A DNA stretch of 64,000 bases from Stramenopiles sp. TOSAG23-2 (taxonomy: Eukaryota > Sar). Of the stretch, positions 36,599 to 46,669 are shown piece after piece (the stretch's first letter is position 1; each line of letters begins with the position of its first letter). The position numbers and the translations under genes were made by a program. Location: positions 18,038 to 82,037 of the forward strand of contig LT649237.1 of NCBI GenBank assembly GCA_900128395.1. The letters run 5' to 3'. The notes beneath the pieces were generated by a model, which was given only the letters and a program-made list of their open reading frames with translations, did no database searches and was not told the DNA's origin.

Positions 36599-39544
36599 TC
36601 AACCTCTATTGAAAATTTTTCCAAGTGTTGTACCTTGTTTATTGGCCATTTTTCTAATAATAGGATCCATATTCTTCAATTTATCGTAGAATCTATTTTT
36701 TCCATGTTGTATTAATGTCTGATTTGCTTCTTTTTCAACTTTTAAGTTTGCTGCTACTGACTTTATTTTTTCAACCCATTGATCCCTATTGCTTTTGTCA
36801 GTGCATTGAAAAATGGCTGATTCTTCTTTTAAAAACAGCTTATCAACCAGTAAATCCCCAAATTTGAACTCAATTTTAAGTTCATTGTCAAGTAAATTAT
36901 TATCTTGCTCTTTCGTTTTCACCCTTGTATCATGTTCCACTTGGAAAATATGCTGTGGAGAACCTTGCCCAGTTTCGCCTCTTCCTGAATTATATATGCA
37001 AATTGCACCATGGACAAAGATGACAAACTTATTTTTTAATGGAGTTGTTCCTCCTAATACAAGTTTCTTGATTTTACCCCGTATTGAATTTTTCTTACTA
37101 TATATAATATTGTCTTCAACCGTATCTTCCTCATTTAAGAATAGGGAATAATGCAATGCGTGGTATATTTTCAAACATTCTTCCTGTGTCTCAAATTCTA
37201 AATTTACAGTCTTCGCGCTGCTTTCAAAGAAACCAACCAATGACATACATTGTTGTGGGTGTCGCGTCCAATGCATCATCGGATCCAAATCTGTGCCATG
37301 TCCAATTTTTGTAACTTCGCCTAAAATGGTACCTTTGTCCATGTGGTGTTCTTTAGCCTCTTCGCCAATGACTTCTTTATCGCTGAAAAACATTATCCCT
37401 TTAGACTCGTTTACGAAGAAAAATTTCTTTTTGGTTTTCGCACCTTTGTTCCGTTTGTGTTTGTATGCCCAAAACCCTTCTTTCAAGATTTTAATAGCTT
37501 CTGCAAGGTTTTCTTCTGCATTATTTTTTGCCTCACTCTTTTTTCTATATTCAACCTCAGTTTTCCGTTTTTTGATACTTCTTCTATCCATTTCTCTTTT
37601 AGAATTCTCCTTTTTCTCCTTTTTCTTTGTCTCATTTTGCGAGTTAACAACTACATCTTTTGTAATTAGTGGAAATACATATTGCTCCTCTCTGCCAGAT
37701 AATTTTTCCTTTATCTTCTTTTCCGCTAGTTCTTTATAAGACAAATCGATGTCATCAAGAATTTTATTCGGGTCAAAACTTTCGTCCGCAATTTCTGTTT
37801 GGTTGTCATTCAAAGATGTTTCTATGAAGTCTAAGGTTATATTGTGCAGTCCATTTGTCTGCTCATCTTTAACTATTTCTAAATTTTGCTTAATTTCTTT
37901 TACCATAAGTAGCAATGGATTTTGGCACAAGTAAAATGACAATGCACGAAAGGCTATTTCTCGTTGTTCTTTTGCAATAAACCCTGTTTTTATTTGTTTC
38001 TCACCACCTTTTACTTTTATTTCTAACATATATAATCTATATGAATCACTATTTGACTTGCCAAATTTAACCCTTTTAGGTTTCCGCCCTAAACCAATAT
38101 TCTGTCCTTTTAATAAACTGAATCCATACGAAATTCTTGATGTGTCTATGTCTATATTACCACGATGGGTATCATCAACAACTAGTTTCCATGTATTATT
38201 CGATGCATTTTCATCTTCGCCAATATTGACAAATATCCTACGTATTTCTGGTAATCGCTCGTATTTAGCATCTAAATTGTAACCAATAATACCATTTCTT
38301 AATAACGTATTTATACCGTCGCGTTGCTTATTATTTTCCATCATTCCTAGCCGAATTCCCTCATCGTCAGCTAATTTCTCATTTTCATAACTAATGCATG
38401 GAACTAGGTCATCTTGCACATTCCAATTCCTACTTTCGGAATCTAAAACGCCTTTAATTTTTTGAATAGATGCTGCATAGATTTTTTCATATTTCTGTTG
38501 ATTTTGAATGATAAATTCATGTATCTTTACTGTATTCATACTTTTAGGGAATGAATCTGCACTTGTACATAATAATATCTTTACAGGGTTGTCATCACCA
38601 TCACTTGTCTTTATTCCTTTATCAACTGGCCATTCGATCCAATTTTCGGAATCATCATCTTTTTTATAGTAAAGATTCATATTAGACAATCCTACAAATT
38701 TATTTTTTAAGCCTAATTCATCTAAAATTTCTTGTTTCAAGGCATTAGCAGATAATGTTATATTTAATGCCATGGCATAATAATCATCGTTACTTTTATC
38801 ATCGTCTTTGTCATTTGGATCAAAATTTATATGATCCCATTTAATCTCTACAAGTGCTTTGCTTTGCACATTGAAGACGCCAGCACTTTCCCAAGTAAAC
38901 CATTTTTTCTCAAAATCTAACAATAATGATGAAGGAAACCAATAAGAATTACCAGATAATCCACCAAAGAAACGACTACCCCATGTGAAATCAACATTGG
39001 ATCTTGAACTAGTAGTAAAATCACGCCACGTAACGCCAACTAATAGAGTTTCTGATTTTGGCCAAGTTGTTACTTTCTTGTTTTCGTAAAAATTGTCGCA
39101 CTGGCCAATTTCTGTTTTAAAATATTCTATGACAACGTTACTGGGTTTTCTTACGTGGCTGGAAATGGCAAAACATACTGTATTTGGTTTGAACGTAGGT
39201 CCGTTCGTTGATCCTTTAGTATTCATCACCTCGTTCAAAGACTCCCATTCTTCTGGTGTTGGTTTTGCTCTAACAGATAATTGTTCACTTCTGCGTTCCG
39301 GTGGACAGTCACGTGAAATACATATTTTCAACCGCTGATTGCCTTTACCTAAATAAAAATTATTTAAAAGGAACAAGCAGTCTGCTACACCAGGTAATGC
39401 TTTTCCAGTTGTATGATGAAACAACGCATTCCATTCAAATATAACCAGTTTATACTTCTGCAAGTTTGCATATGCTTCAGTTGGTGCCCAATAGCCATAA
39501 TCTTGTAGATTCTCTTGAACAACTTGATTAGTCACTACTGGCAT
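36599..39544 (-). CDS. large PH-domain protein with HAD-like N-terminus
   Basis: The protein has 981 residues. The N-terminal segment, about 30-85 (KLVIFEWNALF...LPGVADCLFLLNNF...LKICISRDCPPER), resembles the first strand-loop-helix and second motif of the HAD phosphatase fold. The catalytic Asp pair of motif I (DxD) is replaced by ExN, so catalysis is doubtful. Residues 85-560 are globular without a recognised family. A charged coiled region lies at about 600-680. Two PH-like folds follow: about 683-795 (EGFWAYKHKR...KKKFFFVNESKGIMFFSDKE, ending in an amphipathic helix) and about 818-935 (RGKIKKLVLGG...KNKFVIFVHGAICIYN...RDQWVEKIKSVAANL). Phosphoinositide or protein binding at membranes is plausible. 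The ATG lies four bases after an AG that could be a 3' splice site of a 5'-UTR intron. Confidence 0.8.
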   Translation of the reverse strand: MPVVTNQVVQENLQDYGYWAPTEAYANLQKYKLVIFEWNALFHHTTGKALPGVADCLFLLNNFYLGKGNQRLKICISRDCPPERRSEQLSVRAKPTPEEWESLNEVMNTKGSTNGPTFKPNTVCFAISSHVRKPSNVVIEYFKTEIGQCDNFYENKKVTTWPKSETLLVGVTWRDFTTSSRSNVDFTWGSRFFGGLSGNSYWFPSSLLLDFEKKWFTWESAGVFNVQSKALVEIKWDHINFDPNDKDDDKSNDDYYAMALNITLSANALKQEILDELGLKNKFVGLSNMNLYYKKDDDSENWIEWPVDKGIKTSDGDDNPVKILLCTSADSFPKSMNTVKIHEFIIQNQQKYEKIYAASIQKIKGVLDSESRNWNVQDDLVPCISYENEKLADDEGIRLGMMENNKQRDGINTLLRNGIIGYNLDAKYERLPEIRRIFVNIGEDENASNNTWKLVVDDTHRGNIDIDTSRISYGFSLLKGQNIGLGRKPKRVKFGKSNSDSYRLYMLEIKVKGGEKQIKTGFIAKEQREIAFRALSFYLCQNPLLLMVKEIKQNLEIVKDEQTNGLHNITLDFIETSLNDNQTEIADESFDPNKILDDIDLSYKELAEKKIKEKLSGREEQYVFPLITKDVVVNSQNETKKKEKKENSKREMDRRSIKKRKTEVEYRKKSEAKNNAEENLAEAIKILKEGFWAYKHKRNKGAKTKKKFFFVNESKGIMFFSDKEVIGEEAKEHHMDKGTILGEVTKIGHGTDLDPMMHWTRHPQQCMSLVGFFESSAKTVNLEFETQEECLKIYHALHYSLFLNEEDTVEDNIIYSKKNSIRGKIKKLVLGGTTPLKNKFVIFVHGAICIYNSGRGETGQGSPQHIFQVEHDTRVKTKEQDNNLLDNELKIEFKFGDLLVDKLFLKEESAIFQCTDKSNRDQWVEKIKSVAANLKVEKEANQTLIQHGKNRFYDKLKNMDPIIRKMANKQGTTLGKIFNRG

Positions 39545-40231
39545 TTTGCTGATATATATTATATATATTTAAAGAATATAATATATATATATATATATAG
39601 TGTAAATTAGGAAGAAATGTTTTTTTCAAAGAAGGAAATAGATCATATAGCCTTTATTAACTGTTTACAAACTTTGTAAAGTCTTCATAATGATACTATT
39701 AGTAATTGATATATGATAAATACCAACATAAACTCCAACTACTTTTTACTATTAATATTAGTACAGGTATAATTAGAATAATACTTTAACTTGACATATA
39801 ATATTAATAGCAAAACCAGAAAACACAACTCACTATTACTATACTTACTATTAATATTAATATTAATAATGTACTCACTATCACTAAACAACACCAAATT
39901 TTTAAGTTGCTCTTCTTTTTTTTCACTCCTCCTCTTACTCTGCTGCTGCTCTGTGCTGCTGCTCTGCTCAGAGAGAGACATTTTAATTTGACCAGAGAGA
40001 AGTGTGATAGGAAAATAGATTGAAGACAAGCTAAAGCAGCAAGTACAAACATTTTTTTGTTGAGCATAATAAATGCATTATTATTAGCATAAATTAAAGC
40101 ATTATTATTAATAATAAGAAAAAGATACATCATCTACGAGTCGTAAGTGACAAATATATATATATATATATATATATAGACATATACATGTAAATATTTT
40201 CAATCAACAATACAAGATCAATATAAAAATC
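39545..40231. promoter_or_regulatory. head-to-head gap between the PH-domain gene and the phosphatase gene
   Basis: The 687-bp gap has (TA)n tracts at about 39580-39599 and 40155-40180, and a CTG-rich patch at 39940-39970. On the minus strand GTAAGTAT (39848-39841) and TATATCAG (ending 39549) match the two ends of the verified intron in the sulfhydrylase gene, so a 300-bp intron in the 5' UTR of the PH-domain gene is possible. A minus-strand ATG frame from 39981 (MSLSEQSSSTEQQQSKRRSE...) could be an upstream ORF. Splicing does not join it in frame to the PH-domain gene. Confidence 0.35.
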
Positions 40232-41245
40232 ATGGCAAGCATTGTATATAATGATCGTCCGAAAGTGACCAAGAAGAATAATAATAATGTACAACAAATA
40301 AAAACGGTTTTACGTGGTTATGCCAATGAAATATTACCTAATTTATATCTAGGTTCCAAAGAGTCTTGTAATAATTTGGAAATGCTAGGTGAACTAAATA
40401 AACTTAATATAAAAGCTATTGTAAATTGTACTAAAAGTAAAGGAGTATTTGAAAAAAACAATAACATTACATATTGCAATATACGAATAAATGATGAATC
40501 TGGTGCTGATATTGGTACATACTTCCCTGATTCGACAGAATTTATACATACAATAATTATGAATGGTGGCTCCGTTTTAGCTCATTGTCAACAAGGTATT
40601 TCACGTTCTTCAACCATTATTATTGCTTATCTCATGAGATATCATAAAATGAAGCGAGATGAAGCATATTTAAAGGTCAAGATATTAAGGCCGGTAATTG
40701 ATCCTAATATTGGTTTTTATCAACAACTTGCTGTTTTTGAATATTTTCTTTTTTCAGATGAACAAGATGAGACCTTATCTTCCTTCGTAAAAAAAAGTAT
40801 TGATAATAATAATATTATGGAAGAACAAGAAGAAGAAGACATCGTTGATTTGAAAAAATGGCCACGTATGTCATCTGCAAAATTTGGTATGCTTCAATCT
40901 TCCATTAAAGATTTTAATCATTTTTTTCAAGATATTTTTAAATTATTACCAAAAAATAATGATAAAAATGAAAATATTAATAATGTTGACGAAATGATAA
41001 ACAAAATTTTTGATGCGGCATTAGATTATATTTTTGGAAGAGGATTCGACACGACTGATTTATTATGGTTAAAATATCTTTTTGAAACATTATGCAATTA
41101 TAATAATGATTATTATAAGAAAATTGTAAGGAATGTAGTGAAAGGACAATTATCTGAAGGTTCTACTTTATTAATAAATTGGGAAGGTGAATATCGCCCA
41201 CGACATATGAAAGCATTGTTTGATATTTTATCATTACATGAATAG
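40232..41245 (+). CDS. dual-specificity protein phosphatase with C-terminal helical extension
   Basis: The protein has 337 residues. Residues about 28-175 form a DUSP domain: ILPNLYLGS opener, an IVNCT strand, the general-acid region INDESGADI, and the P-loop HCQQGISRSS with His118, nucleophile Cys119 and Arg125. LMRYHKMKRDEAYLKVK and RPVIDPNIGFYQQLAVFE follow, as in atypical DUSPs. Such enzymes remove phosphate from Tyr and Ser/Thr of proteins such as MAP kinases. The extension (about 190-337) is an all-helical region with an Asn-rich insert, not recognised. It has no presequence or membrane segment, so it is likely cytosolic or nuclear. All catalytic residues are present. The ATG at 40232 follows an A-rich leader. 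Confidence 0.92.
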   Translation: MASIVYNDRPKVTKKNNNNVQQIKTVLRGYANEILPNLYLGSKESCNNLEMLGELNKLNIKAIVNCTKSKGVFEKNNNITYCNIRINDESGADIGTYFPDSTEFIHTIIMNGGSVLAHCQQGISRSSTIIIAYLMRYHKMKRDEAYLKVKILRPVIDPNIGFYQQLAVFEYFLFSDEQDETLSSFVKKSIDNNNIMEEQEEEDIVDLKKWPRMSSAKFGMLQSSIKDFNHFFQDIFKLLPKNNDKNENINNVDEMINKIFDAALDYIFGRGFDTTDLLWLKYLFETLCNYNNDYYKKIVRNVVKGQLSEGSTLLINWEGEYRPRHMKALFDILSLHE

Positions 41246-41267
41246 TGTGGATGTAAAAATGTAAAAA

Positions 41268-41320
41268 ATATACGAGTACCATATCTGATGAAGAGAGAGA
41301 GAGGTCATATCCTCGTATAT
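41268..41320. repeat. stem-loop in the phosphatase / transporter-fusion tail-to-tail gap
   Basis: ATATACGAG (41268-41276) is the exact reverse complement of CTCGTATAT (41312-41320). An inner ATAT/ATAT pair adds to the stem. The loop contains an (AG)n run. It lies 23 bp beyond the phosphatase stop within a 249-bp gap. Confidence 0.6.
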
Positions 41321-41494
41321 ATATGTGTCATTGTCGTACGATTAAATATGAAATATAAAAACAACAGTGAAGGGATATATACGAAATTTTACATCTTGTC
41401 ACAATGTTTTTATTTTTTACAAAAAATTTAAAAGCATTTTCACCGCCGTATAAAATTTTTATATGTAATCAAAATTCTCTCCTCTCTCTCTCTC

Positions 41495-44400
41495 TCACAT
41501 CAAATGTACACCTTTTCGTTTCCTACGCCTTAATCCATTTACAGCATGTATAGATGCTCTCATTCTCCCCCATTGCCCGCTTACGCTTAAGCTAGCGCTA
41601 GTTTCACGTCCTAAATTATCTCCACTAACACTTCTTCGCAAATTGTCTTCACTTTGATTAAAACTATTGGTAAATGCATCATCTTCTTCATCCAATGTTT
41701 CCATTACAGAAATCAATCTTTCTTCTTCATCAATATTTTCTTTATAACCCTTGGTTACAGAAGCTGTATCACCGACACGTAAAAGATAAAGCTCATTTTC
41801 TAATCGGTCCGATACGGATAAACATAAAGCTTGGCAAATACTTCGATGGCGCTTTGTTAAACTCAATAACGATCTGGCAGAAAATTCTAAAACAGTTACT
41901 TTTCCATTTGGGCTATTTTTAGTAGCATATAAAGAATTCAAACGAGTTGCTTGTGGCAACAATGCTATTTCTCCATATAATTGTCGTTGTGCATTTCGAT
42001 TATCATTTGAATGATAAGATGTATTGGCATTAAATGATATACATGCATCTTCTGCAATAAATAATGTCTCTGCACTATCACCTTCATGAAAGATGATATC
42101 ACCAGGGGCATACACACGCTCAACAGCAATAAATGCCAATGCTTCAATATATTTGTGATCTAAAGTTGCAAATATGCGCGAACGTGACAATTTAATGCAT
42201 TTCTGTAAATTCGAACTGTTATTTATATAGCTATTTTTACCAGAAAATCCATTGGAACCCTCTTGTGTCTTTGCATTCATTACATGCCGCTTTAAAATTC
42301 CATGCAAAGCACTATCTTCTTCAGCTACAGATTGTGCTTTTTTATTTGTACCATTCACCCTACTGTTACGCAATAATGTACAATCGCGCATATTTATCAA
42401 CAATGTTCTTAATATACCATTTAAAACTCTTGAATTCACCTTCAAAAGCTGCTGTAAAGATATATGTGTAATCTTAATAACTAATGAATCTTCCATTGCT
42501 TCAGCTGATACTTTTGACGCAGCTGCCATTCTCTCAAATTGACTTATATTTAAATTCGTCGGTGTTGCAGTTGGAGATGTATAATTTGAAAAAAAAGCTC
42601 TAAGTGGTGGGTCACCAATTGAATGACCCTCCTCTGCAATAATTGAATCATCCCCTTCTTTGATAGAAAATTTTCCACTTACTACAATACATAAAACTTC
42701 CTCCTCAATCAAAATGTCGCCTTTTTTGACAAATTTGAACGTGACAACATTTGAGACATCTTTCAACTCGCGTAATCTTAATCCCTCAAACAATTCAGAA
42801 TTTTCTAACGTTTGCACCTTTGCTAGCATTTCATCGTCATCGTCCTGGCTATTGATCTCATTTGCATTGCCCTTATTACACAATCGCAATGAAATTCGAT
42901 TGATGCTTTCTTGTAACTTTCCTTGTAATTTGTTCTCCAAAATAGTTTCTGATTCTAGTAATTTTAATAAGATTGCCTTAACTTTGTCTTTTAAAGTGCC
43001 TTGCAATAAATTTTCCAACACTTCAAATGTCGCTACTCGGACTTGTTCATTCTGTGAACTAGCTGCTTCTAATAATAAATCGATGCTTAAACCCATTGGA
43101 AAATGACTAACAGCAACAATTTGCAATAAAAAATGTACTTCATCTCTTGTAAGTATATTACTATCTAACATCTTTGTTGAAAATGGATTATTTTCCCCAG
43201 AGACCATTGTAAAAAATTCAGAAAGATTTTTATCAACATGTTTTAATGTTTTATTGATCAAATCACTTAAATCTTTTTGTAAATGTTTCTTCAATTCTAC
43301 ATTTACATGATCGTGCAATAGCTCTGCAAACGTTTTCGATACGGCGCCCATGTGCAATAATTCCTCTAATGCATTTAAAACCAATTGCGTAATTTTCAAC
43401 GTTGCTTTCACATCGTTCAATTCGTATATATATCCAAGATAACGTGAAATTCCAATGAAAAAATTTTCACTTTTAAAATGTTTTTTCTTCGTATCTTTCT
43501 GTTCTAATCGTTTTTGTAAAGTTTCTAGCTCTTTCTTCAAAATTTTTTCAATCACTTCAATTGTGTCTTTAACATCAAAATGCAGCAATGCTTCGCAAAC
43601 GAGATCCACAACAACGGAGACCGCTAATTTTTTAACCAGAGATGGTATTAATATTTTTGAGCGTCTTCCATTACAATTTTTTAATGCTGCTGTAAGTAGA
43701 TGAACATTGTTTCGAGTATTTTCACTATTCAAAATAAAGATCAAGTACCCATCGGATATCATTTCACTTAAATGCATTCCAATCAAAGACAACGCTGCAA
43801 CTTGACTCTTTTCATCACTTGCCCTATTGTGTAACATGCTGTATAAAAATATGTGCGATGATTCGTGTATCCAATCAGTCAATTTTAAAAGGCAAATAGC
43901 AGCTGATACTCTTAATGTCCTTGGATTACTTGGATATTTCACGAATCGTTCTAGTGCCCTTATTAATGCTGTACTGCTTGCTGCATTTAATTTTTCATTA
44001 TCTCCGCATATATGTATAGCTGCAATTCGCATTTCACGTGCCAAAGCGGTATCGCATATAATCATCAGTAAATCATCTACCGTTAAAAGACCTGCACGAC
44101 CAGCAACTTCTAATGCTTTTAAACGAATAGCTGTATCTGGAATGTCGGAAGTATTACCATTACTTCGCCCATTACTACTATTAGTCCAAACGGGTCTTCC
44201 TCTTCCACCACCATTATCTAGATTATTTTTTTTTATCGATGATGATGATGGTGATGAGAAATTTGTATCAACAGAAAGCATTGGCAATCCATCATCAAAC
44301 GATGTATTTAATGCATCGCTAGAGCCAACTGAACCAGCGATTTTCTGTCTAGAGCGTCTTTTAATACTTTTCTTAGTACTACTCATACGAGGTGACATGG

Positions 44401-46255
44401 ATGTTGAATTTCTACGATTTTTATTTGGTGTGCTGGTCGCTCGTGCTGGTGATTGCAGTCGTATTAATGGAATATCATGTGGAGCATCATCATCTGTTTT
44501 ACTTTTATTCAAATTACTTCCGCTACTACTACTACTACCTGCAATAGTACTCATACGTTTTTGGCTATTTTTATATTGCAAATTTTTTTTCTCTCGAACA
44601 TGATTTAATTCTGTCCATATTAATGCTCTTAATTCTCTACTAAAATCTACTACAACATTTGGTGGTAAACTATCTAATATAAATATACGTTGGCTTATTT
44701 TACCATTCAATAACGTTTCTTTAATAATACGTTTTGAAACAGGATCGGCCATATTTAAATGATGAACATCAGCCCTAATATTATCCGTTGTTGAACTTAT
44801 TGTTCCATCTAACGTACCAATCATATTATAAAATTCTTTTGCATATGCAACTCTGGCTCTTATTACTTCCACTAAAAAGCCGATTGCAAGTATGACAATA
44901 CAAATTCCAATGATTTTTGCATCGCTATTATTACTACTGTGTTGTTGTTCTTCACTATCCATCAAAACTGGATTATTCTTTGCAATTTCTGATTGGTATT
45001 TTTGTATATATTTTAAAAACATCGATAAAAATGCAGCGCCAGCTCGTGCTACGGAGCGAAAGGATCCAGTAATAATTGGTTTTGCCTTAAGACGGTCTTC
45101 AATGGATAATGGTAACCATAATAATTCTCTAGATGTACCAAAAATGGTATATGTAACAGCATTGTAAATAGCGCGTGTGGAAACTAACATGAATATACTT
45201 GGTGTGGCAGCTGTGAAAAAACCAAATAATATCATAGAAATCGGCATAAATGCAAGACCATATAATACACCAAACTGTCTATTGATGTATGATGTCGATG
45301 CTTGTAATGGAATCATCAGTAAACTTTGAAAGCCATTGATAGATCCAAGTTTGTTTTTCATTTCCGCTTCCGGTAACTTGGACAATATAGCCAACATTTG
45401 TATATCGCAAAGCACACGACCTATCGTTGCAGCTACTTCAAATACGCACATGTGTATATAATATGGTTTACTTAATATTATTTTCATTGCTGATGCATTT
45501 TTTTTGTTGGAGGAATTTTGTTCCGCATTGCTATCATTGCTACTATTGTTATTATTGGAATTGTTTGGAGTATTCTTGTTTTTTTTTGATCCAACAGGTG
45601 ATGGTGATATAAGATAACCAATAGTAAGAAACATTGCAAAGCCAGATAATATTATCAAATTTTGAATTGTTGTTATTTTCCACTCGTTCAACTTTTTAAT
45701 AAATCCAAAACCAATAAATAAAGATGCAAATGTTGATCCATAATTAATAGAGTTGACCGACATTTTCTTATCGGATAATAAAAAACTACTAGATACAGAT
45801 TCCCAAAATATTTGTAACATGATACCGACAATAATATCTGAACAAACATAAAATGCTCCTGCTATGTATTTCGCATATTCTTGAGAGTTATTATTTTTAC
45901 TATTATGACTAGTTGTTGAATTATCATCTTCATGCAACGAACTAATAATACTATAAAATAAAAAATAGACAACACTTATAATGCCACTTGCACCAATCGC
46001 CACTTTTTTCAAGCTATATTTCTTCAAAGATGATGAAACTAATTTTAATATCGGCAATGATATAAACGATACTGACAAGATTGCATATGGTAATTGATCT
46101 TTATGAAAATATTTTAAAAACAACGTATCTCGTGTAATGAAAGTTAAAACTACAAAAATTACTAATACAAATAATAATATGCCGAAAAATACAATACGAT
46201 ATCGTTTGTTCCCATTCTCTTCCGATGTGGTTTTGTTAGATTTCGCTTTCTTCAT
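41495..46255 (-). CDS. multi-domain protein: MFS/NTT-like transporter, HEAT-like repeats and two cNMP-binding domains
   Basis: The protein has 1586 residues. Residues about 19-480 contain some 10-12 transmembrane helices (for example IVFFGILLFVLVIFVVLTFI), with an RDTLFLKYF loop after the first. This arrangement resembles ATP/ADP-translocase or MFS-type carriers. A Ser/Asn-rich linker follows. Residues about 700-1140 are helical repeats of HEAT/ARM type (RLKALEVAGRAGLLTVDDLL, AREMRIAAIHICGD, VRVATFEVLENLLQ). Two cyclic-nucleotide-binding beta-barrels come next: about 1147-1225, shortened and probably inactive, and about 1352-1492, with APGDIIFHEGDSAETLFI and YGEIALLPQATR keeping the phosphate-binding Arg. 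Similar transporter-HEAT-cNMP proteins occur in bacteria and some algae. The likely role is a membrane carrier or receptor gated by cAMP/cGMP; the substrate is unknown. Confidence 0.85.
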   Translation of the reverse strand: MKKAKSNKTTSEENGNKRYRIVFFGILLFVLVIFVVLTFITRDTLFLKYFHKDQLPYAILSVSFISLPILKLVSSSLKKYSLKKVAIGASGIISVVYFLFYSIISSLHEDDNSTTSHNSKNNNSQEYAKYIAGAFYVCSDIIVGIMLQIFWESVSSSFLLSDKKMSVNSINYGSTFASLFIGFGFIKKLNEWKITTIQNLIILSGFAMFLTIGYLISPSPVGSKKNKNTPNNSNNNNSSNDSNAEQNSSNKKNASAMKIILSKPYYIHMCVFEVAATIGRVLCDIQMLAILSKLPEAEMKNKLGSINGFQSLLMIPLQASTSYINRQFGVLYGLAFMPISMILFGFFTAATPSIFMLVSTRAIYNAVTYTIFGTSRELLWLPLSIEDRLKAKPIITGSFRSVARAGAAFLSMFLKYIQKYQSEIAKNNPVLMDSEEQQHSSNNSDAKIIGICIVILAIGFLVEVIRARVAYAKEFYNMIGTLDGTISSTTDNIRADVHHLNMADPVSKRIIKETLLNGKISQRIFILDSLPPNVVVDFSRELRALIWTELNHVREKKNLQYKNSQKRMSTIAGSSSSSGSNLNKSKTDDDAPHDIPLIRLQSPARATSTPNKNRRNSTSMSPRMSSTKKSIKRRSRQKIAGSVGSSDALNTSFDDGLPMLSVDTNFSSPSSSSIKKNNLDNGGGRGRPVWTNSSNGRSNGNTSDIPDTAIRLKALEVAGRAGLLTVDDLLMIICDTALAREMRIAAIHICGDNEKLNAASSTALIRALERFVKYPSNPRTLRVSAAICLLKLTDWIHESSHIFLYSMLHNRASDEKSQVAALSLIGMHLSEMISDGYLIFILNSENTRNNVHLLTAALKNCNGRRSKILIPSLVKKLAVSVVVDLVCEALLHFDVKDTIEVIEKILKKELETLQKRLEQKDTKKKHFKSENFFIGISRYLGYIYELNDVKATLKITQLVLNALEELLHMGAVSKTFAELLHDHVNVELKKHLQKDLSDLINKTLKHVDKNLSEFFTMVSGENNPFSTKMLDSNILTRDEVHFLLQIVAVSHFPMGLSIDLLLEAASSQNEQVRVATFEVLENLLQGTLKDKVKAILLKLLESETILENKLQGKLQESINRISLRLCNKGNANEINSQDDDDEMLAKVQTLENSELFEGLRLRELKDVSNVVTFKFVKKGDILIEEEVLCIVVSGKFSIKEGDDSIIAEEGHSIGDPPLRAFFSNYTSPTATPTNLNISQFERMAAASKVSAEAMEDSLVIKITHISLQQLLKVNSRVLNGILRTLLINMRDCTLLRNSRVNGTNKKAQSVAEEDSALHGILKRHVMNAKTQEGSNGFSGKNSYINNSSNLQKCIKLSRSRIFATLDHKYIEALAFIAVERVYAPGDIIFHEGDSAETLFIAEDACISFNANTSYHSNDNRNAQRQLYGEIALLPQATRLNSLYATKNSPNGKVTVLEFSARSLLSLTKRHRSICQALCLSVSDRLENELYLLRVGDTASVTKGYKENIDEEERLISVMETLDEEDDAFTNSFNQSEDNLRRSVSGDNLGRETSASLSVSGQWGRMRASIHAVNGLRRRKRKGVHLM

Positions 46256-46669
46256 GGTTTTATTCTTGTCTCTTTGATATTTTATTTTGGATGATCTACT
46301 AATGAGATGGTTATTTGTTTTTTTGCGTTTGTTTTGTTGTGTGAATTAAGTGTATAGCTTTAGTTATGCATACAAGTATATGTTTTCTTACATGTATATC
46401 GATAATCGATAGTAGCTTCCTGTGCTGGTGTTGGTAAACTTTTTAATTGGGCACAGATATAGCATGAATACAGTACCAGAATACACCACAGGGAGTAAAA
46501 ATCGGATTACAATATTGTTCTTGTTATTTAGTGTATAGCATTACCAGGTAGAAACCCTATAAATTACATGAAAATAGAGGAATGCTATGATGTGTACATG
46601 TATTGGACACATCTCTTTTTTGCATCACGTTTGGAATTGGTGTTGTTTTTATCTGAATCCATGGTATTA

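Noticed and set aside
39739-40029. Overlapping ORFs on both strands between the PH-domain and phosphatase genes
   Set aside because: Low-complexity (CTG/TTA-rich) composition on both strands and no convincing start or homology. A possible upstream ORF is mentioned only as a low-confidence idea.
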